Source: Lanius collurio (Eukaryota > Chordata > Aves > Passeriformes > Laniidae). From it: 64,000 nt of DNA. The DNA is taken from positions 14,588,881 to 14,652,880 of the forward strand of contig JACBWW010000012.1 in NCBI GenBank assembly GCA_020086605.1, given 5' to 3'. Under the pieces are notes generated by a model. The model did not search any database. It was given only the letters and a program-made list of their open reading frames with translations, and was not told the origin of the DNA. Positions 59,139 through 64,000 of the stretch are shown piece after piece. Each line of letters begins with the position of its first letter. Position 1 is the stretch's first letter. Position numbers and translations under genes: made by a program.

Positions 59139-60310
59139 CATCAAATGGTTTGGGTTGGAAGGGACCTTTAGAGATCATCTAGTCCAAGCCCCTTGCAATG
59201 AGCAGTGACATCTTCAACTAGATTGTTGCAGTGTGCCCCCTAAGTTCCTGCCCAAGTCCTTACCATGTGACTCTGAGATATTTCTTTGTTTTAAGTGCGG
59301 GTACAGTTCAAAATAGCCCGGACTTTGATATGGTTGGCTGTTTACCCCAGTCCCACCCCTGGCATCCCCTTTCCCCAACCCTTGACAAAAGGAACCTTAG
59401 ACCCTGTCTCCTTGGCTTCTGGCTCCCCTTCTAATCAGATGTGCCTCGTCTCCCAGGATGAGAGAATAAATGACTCTAGGAACATAGCTGGGGTCTGAGC
59501 TGTATTTCATCTCTTTGTTCCGGCTTCTGGTGAGTTAGCTAACAGCTGGCACTGGCTTATCATGGAACTGTGGGATTTCTAAGCTGTCTTTAGATGGTTT
59601 GAGATATTCCAAGGCATATAGAGGCAAGATTACCCACAAATTAATCAGTGTACAAGCTACGGATTCGCTAGACTAGATCATGTTGCTCAGAGCCCCTTCC
59701 AGTCTGATTTTCAGTCTTTCCAGAGACGGGGTGTCCAGAGCCCCTCTGGGAAACCTGTTCTAGCATTTACCACCCTCACTGTAAAAACGTCTTCCTTACA
59801 TCTTATGTAAACCAGCCCCCCTCGAATTAAAAGCCCTTCCACCTTGTCCTGTCATGACAGACCCTTGTCAAAAGTCCCTATCCAACTTTCTTGTAAGCTC
59901 CTTTTAGGTACTGGAAGGCTGGAAGGTGTCCCCAGAGCCTTCTCTTCTTCAGGCTGAACAATCCATAGGAGAGGTGCTCCAGACCATCATCTTCATGGCC
60001 TCCTCTGGACTCATTCCAGCGGGTTCATGTCCTTCCTGAGCTGAGGACCCCAGACCTGGATGCAGCGCTCCAGGTGGGATCTTACCAGAGTGGAGTAAAG
60101 GGACAAAATCACCACCTCAGCCTGCTGATCATGCTGCTTTTGATGCATCCCAGGATGCAGTTGGCTTTCTGGGCTTTTGAGCACATGTTATCAGGTCATC
60201 TCCAACCTTTCATCCACCAGCATCATTAAGTTCTCCTCAGCATCATGTTTGTTCATGCCCAGCCTGTACTGGTACCGGTGTTTGCCCCAACCCAGGTGCA
60301 GGGTACCAAG
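59139..60310 (-). mobile_element. CR1 LINE, split by a later insertion
   Basis: Minus-strand CR1. Left part (59139-59223): AATGGTTTGGGTTGGAAGGG and ATCATCTAGTCCAAGCCC, the usual inner 3' end, with the tail largely lost. Right part (59672-60310): TTGCTCAGAGCCCCTTCC, ACCTTGTCCTGTCATGACAG, TTCTTCAGGCTGAACAATCC, GATGCAGCGCTCCAGGTGGG, GCAGTTGGCTTTCTGGGC and TTGCCCCAACCCAGGTGCAG, continuing toward the element's 5' side. About 720 bases of CR1 remain outside the insertion, the longest of the younger copies here. Coding capacity is lost. Confidence 0.93.
59224..59671. mobile_element. 448-bp insertion inside CR1, LTR-like features
   Basis: This segment has no CR1 similarity and interrupts the element exactly between two positions that adjoin in other CR1 copies. 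ACTAGAT precedes it (59217-59223) and is repeated directly after it (59672-59678), as for a 7-bp target duplication. It contains AGAATAAATGACTC (AATAAA near 59465) followed by TCTTTGTTCCGGCTTCTGG, a layout like the end of a retroviral LTR, but its ends are TGTTGCAG and TTCGCTAG, not a clean TG...CA pair. It could be a solo LTR plus extra sequence or another element type. Family unknown to me. Confidence 0.55.
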
Positions 60311-61789
60311 CGATCTTTGCCCTGTGGCCTCCAGGCTAGGCCCCTTTTGCTTTTTTTCCCATTCTTTACTTGTTCTTTGAGGAGGCTGTACTCAGGTGGG
60401 CTGCAGCAGCCCTTTACAAACAGGCAGTGAGGAGCCTTGCCCAGTCCATGTTGTGGGTTACCAGATAAGGTGGGCTGATAATGAGTCTTTCCATCTTCAC
60501 CCTGACCAGCATTGCCTCTGTGAGCTTTGCAAGACCCATTGTCCAGGAACCATAACCTGTCCCTAATCTCCTCCCTAGGTACCAAATTAATCAATGTTTG
60601 TTTTCTTTTGCTTTCAGCAGGTTCTCTAATTATTAACTGTGCAGAGGACTTGTGGTTTCATGCATGGGTTACTTCCTCTCGCTGGGGGAAGGTGCTCTGC
60701 ACAAGCCAGGGGCTTGTTTGCTCCTCAGTGCTCCTGAAAGATAAGAAAGACATTGAACAATGGGAACACAATCATCTTCCTTTTCCCCCCCATGACCATT
60801 AGGTTGATTCATGGTACTTTTTGTTTGTCACTGATGAGTAATGAGCTATTCCATCTTCACTCTAGATCTATGCAGAAATGATAGGTACACATCATGCAAT
60901 GTAAAAGACATGAGGATTTAACCCCTTAGCCAACAACGTGCTGTTAACAACTCATGCCTTGGAAATAGTGCTGTGGTAGCAGAGGGGAAAAGTTGGGTTT
61001 TTTTTAAATCTACCTTTGATTAGGGACATACATTTTTGGAGTGACAGCCTGCCAGAAGTACAGTGTTACACAAGCTCTCATCATCTGAAACAGCATCCTG
61101 GAGTTGCTCATTTTTCTCTCTCAAGGTCATATTGTTATTATGCAACGGCACAAGCAAGGCAGGGACTAAAGGTGTAAAAAGACAGATTTTGACTCACTCT
61201 CAGCAGCATGGGCCTTTAGGACTGACATATTGGGTACATATATCTGAAATATTTCCTGTGGTTTCTCTCAATTTGGCCCTTTTTTGGTGCAACCCCTATG
61301 CAATCTGGGGCTGAGAAGTGCCACCCATCCCCATATGCTGGATGTCCTGGGGTTCCACTTTCTCTGTGCCAGGTTGGAGCTGAGCAATGAGGGTGCCGTG
61401 CCAACATCCCAACAACCTTCCCACCCATCTGGAGCACGAGGCATATGCTTTGGTCCCACTGTGAGCAGCCATAGCCAGAAACCCCCATGCCAGGCCAGCC
61501 TGGGTGTGCCTCTACACCAATCCCCTCCTTCCAGCAATGCCCAGTACAGTAGAGGCTCAGTGCCTTTGCGACCGCTATAGGATAGGGGCAGTGGCACCCC
61601 AGCTGGCAGGAAGCCCTCGCTCATGCCCCCCCGACTCACCCCGAGTGCCCTCAGGAGAACCTATGTGCGGGTTAATAGCAGCACTGAAACAGTGATGGTT
61701 TTCCAGAGCCCGCTGCAGCTGACTCATAGAACAGAGCTCTGCCAGAGATGACAGGGGGATAGAAATCAGGGCCCTGATGAGCTTCTCCC
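60311..61789. other. Unique DNA, no gene recognised
   Basis: An acceptor-like pyrimidine tract ends at 60620 (TTTGTTTTCTTTTGCTTTCAG), but no convincing exon follows. Frames reach 123 codons on the minus strand (61268-61639) with no recognisable domain. Confidence 0.5.
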
Positions 61790-62035
61790 TCAATTATTTA
61801 TTTATTTTGTGCACCATCTTTTCCTTCTGCCTCTTGGCAATGAGGAGAATTCATAAATGACGGTAATAAATGCGGAATGACAGCTAATCTTAATTGACCA
61901 AAGCTTCCCTCAAAAGACTGGGTCGTGCTGGATATAATATGCTCTAAACATAAAAATATAAGCCAGGAAATTACACTGATGGTTTTACATGCCTTTAATC
62001 AAATGGGTTTTATGCTGCCAAGCAACAAAATCAAG
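61790..62035. promoter_or_regulatory. Possible conserved non-coding block
   Basis: CAATTATTTATTTATTTTGTG near 61792, AATTCATAAATGACGGTAAT near 61848, AAATGCGGAATGACAGC near 61868 and TAATCTTAATTGACC near 61887 occur in quick succession, with CpGs retained in AT-rich DNA. Texture of a developmental enhancer; conservation not shown. Confidence 0.35.
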
Positions 62036-62799
62036 GTGGGATCCATCTGTGAGGGGTTTTTTTTTTCCCCAAAAGTGGAACTCTGCAGTTCAGCGCCTTG
62101 CATTGCTGCTCCATCCTGTCACCTCTGCTTCCCAAACCAAATTTGGGCTCCACAGTGGCACCACTTGGTAGGGTTTTATTTTCTTCTGCCTAATCTATTT
62201 TCACCTTTCTGGGCATTCACCACATGCTCAGTGCAGCCACTGTGCTGAGACACCACTGAGATGTGCCCGAGGGGACCCCTGTATTTCGTTGATGACATCT
62301 TACCTTGGCGGGTTACTTATTTTCTCTCCAAATATAATGCACCATGGTCTGTTATTTTTTCCAGAAAACACTTTTCCTCCCAGGAAATGGGTATTGATAG
62401 CAAGATGTGCCCTTAAGTTCCATCAACTCCAGCACATTTTTCTCTGGAAACTAGTGCAAGAATGCCTAGGGGATCTTTTGGGCTAGGGGGAAAGAGGAGG
62501 GGGCCAATCACAGATATTCTGTTCAGGACAGGGAAGCAGTGCTCCGTGTGGCCCTGGCAGACCTGTCCTCCAATTAAAGGGCATCCAATATTTTCCAGTG
62601 ATCCAGGGAACCAGGGTTGCAGTGGCTGCTCCCACTCCAGCTTTGGGCTTGCAGCACCATCTCACTCCCCAAATTTCTTGTCTTCATTGAGGTGTCTGGA
62701 ATGCTGGGGCTGAGACACGTGAAGGATGAGGGCCAAAGAAGATGGGAAGGTTAGGAGGGAAACGTGAAGACAACAGAATTTTTGCAGTCCTGCCAGGAT
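62036..62799. other. Unique DNA, no gene recognised
   Basis: A T9-like run lies near 62056. Frames reach 107 codons (61925-62248) without recognisable content. Confidence 0.5.
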
Positions 62800-63470
62800 G
62801 CGCCTGCTTGGGGTTTCTTTCCGCACTTCCCGACTCGGGTAGGTCCCCTCCCTGCCTGTCATGCCAGCTCGGCCGGGCTCGTACTGCGGCACTTCCCTGA
62901 GAACATCCCAGAGACTTCAAAACCTCCTCCTCGTCCTGGCAGAATGACTTGCAGCTTTTCCGAAAACTGGCAAGCAGCCTCAGTGCTTTACCATGGGAAG
63001 GTTAACTCCTTCCCTCCTTTTCTCCTTCCCTCCCCTTCCCCCCAGCCCAGCGCATCATCCTGCTGGTTTGCCTAGGAGCTGGCTGTCAGGAACGACGGAG
63101 GAGGAACTAGTTTATTTTTAAGAGCATTTAGCCCTCACAGCTTCTTGGCTCGGGGTATCGGGAGCGCAGCCTTGCACCAACATCCAGAGGTTTCATCCAT
63201 CTGAGGCCATGAGATAAAATCATTTGCACGTGGTTTGTGAAAAGGACGATTATTGAGGGTTTGGGGGTCAGTTGTTTGCAGGGTGTGGAACATTTAGAAG
63301 TGAGGACAAAAGATGTATCCTTCAGGCACTGCAGGGAGGAGCTGGCAGCAGCTCAAAAGGTGCCCAGCCCCGAAGGAATATTTTAAAGTTTTCCTATTTT
63401 GCAGCTCTGCATCAGAGCAACCCGCAGCAATCGCGCAGCAGGACTCCTGCCTCCTCTTCCTAGCTTTCCC
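62800..63470. promoter_or_regulatory. CpG-enriched region, possible promoter vicinity
   Basis: CpG density rises here (TTCCGCACTTCCCGACTCGG at 62819; CTCGGCCGGGCTCGTACTGC near 62868; AACGACGGAGG near 63091; CTCGGGGTATCGGGAGCGC near 63149; CCCGCAGCAATCGCGCAGC near 63421), unlike most of the window. It could be a weak CpG island at or near a promoter. No TATA box, initiator or start codon context stands out, so no transcript is called. Confidence 0.35.
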
Positions 63471-63534
63471 TTGGGCTTGCAGCGTCACCTTCTTCCAGAA
63501 TACCTGTTTTCCTGGGTAATTTTCAAAAACATTA

Positions 63535-63755
63535 CTTCTTTTCCTCCCCCTCTCCCCCCACCCCCACAGGAAGATCTGCAGGTACAAAAACCATTGGAGT
63601 TCAACGCACTGCAGCTGCAAACCCGGCTCCCTGCTTTGCACCCTGTAAAGCATGACCCTGGAGTGCTGCCTCCATTCCCCTCTGTCCCTGGGCTCCTCTG
63701 GGTCCCCACCTCCCCAGGGCACCCCTGGTCCTGGCCACTGTTCGGGGAGGAATAA
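63535..63755 (+). other. Splice-acceptor-like tract with following open frame
   Basis: A pyrimidine tract of about 30 bases (63538-63565) ends in CCCACAG at 63569, an excellent 3' splice-site match. From 63570 the frame is open (EDLQVQKPLEFNAL...) for about 61 codons to TAA at 63753-63755. I recognise no protein, proline is frequent, and one good acceptor word per several kb is expected by chance. A terminal exon of a gene to the left or right is possible but unproven. Confidence 0.2.
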
Positions 63756-64000
63756 CTAACCACCTTTTACCCCTGGCAGAGGCTGGTCAGGGTGGTCAGG
63801 GTACACTCAGTGGGAGAGGTGAAGGATGAGGAGAAAGAGGACTAGGAGATTGTCACAGCAAAGGGGTCCAGCCCAGTTAAGACAGACCTTAAACTTTTCC
63901 CTCTTTTTCAGACATTATTCTCACTCCTGCGATGTCAAGATTTCAGATTATTGGGAGATAAATTTAGAGTAGATCTGGAAAGTAATTTAGAAACCTAAAA
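63756..64000. other. Unique DNA at window edge
   Basis: Contains a short tandem GGTCAGGG pair at about 63784-63800. Nothing else is recognisable. Confidence 0.5.

Noticed and set aside
60600..60680. Acceptor-like pyrimidine tract ending in CAG at 60620
   Set aside because: The following sequence has no supporting open frame or donor; such tracts occur by chance in T-rich avian DNA.
1..64000. Bacterial-type systems (CRISPR arrays, operons, insertion sequences, ribosome binding sites)
   Set aside because: The CR1 and avian LTR content shows a bird nuclear genome; no regularly spaced repeats or tight gene arrays are present.
1..64000. tRNA, rRNA, snRNA or well-known microRNA genes
   Set aside because: I looked for A/B-box pairs with cloverleaf arms and for familiar microRNA seeds and found none I could support; a covariance-model search would be decisive.

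Overview
The window looks like ordinary nuclear DNA from a bird. The deciding evidence is the repeats: several 5'-truncated CR1 LINEs, two of them ending in the 8-bp ATTCTATG-type tail on the sense strand, one long terminal repeat (LTR) of a kind common in songbirds and other Neoaves, and two much older CR1 remnants of the type shared among birds and reptiles. There are no Alu or B1-type SINEs, base composition is moderately AT-rich, and CpG is generally depleted. The species and locus cannot be named from the sequence alone.

No protein-coding gene, rRNA, tRNA or CRISPR array can be supported. Reading frames are short (the longest is 180 codons), scattered over both strands, and none gives a family I recognise, except where a frame runs through a CR1 remnant. 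The window is best read as intergenic or deep-intronic DNA.

Layout. 1-14 kb: unique sequence with one old CR1 coding remnant (8.30-8.99 kb) and two AT-rich blocks that could be conserved enhancers (10.9-11.1 and 11.7-11.9 kb). 14-27 kb: an AT-rich block, a possible MIR remnant, CR1 copies at 15.05 and 19.12 kb, a homeodomain-motif cluster at 25.05 kb and an old CR1 3' fragment at 26.73 kb. 27-36 kb: a CpG cluster at 27.3 kb and several enhancer-like blocks (29.4, 32.1, 33.6 and 34.5 kb). 37-47 kb: a nearly complete solo LTR at 36.97 kb and the strongest enhancer-like block at 42.55-43.08 kb. 47-60 kb: a CR1 at 46.99 kb, an RFX-type X-box at 48.69 kb, a second, compact LTR candidate at 57.44 kb and a CR1 at 59.14 kb that was split by a later insertion. 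60-64 kb: an enhancer-like block at 61.8 kb and a CpG-richer end (62.8-63.5 kb) followed by a strong splice-acceptor-like tract, which may mean a promoter or exon lies at or just beyond the right edge.

How it might work together: with no genes visible, the most plausible function is long-range cis-regulation. I found no undescribed system. The most checkable leads are the nested insertion at 59.2-59.7 kb, the compact LTR at 57.4 kb, the motif clusters at 25.05, 32.12 and 48.69 kb, and the enhancer-like block at 42.6 kb. All enhancer calls are judgements from sequence texture; none rests on an alignment.
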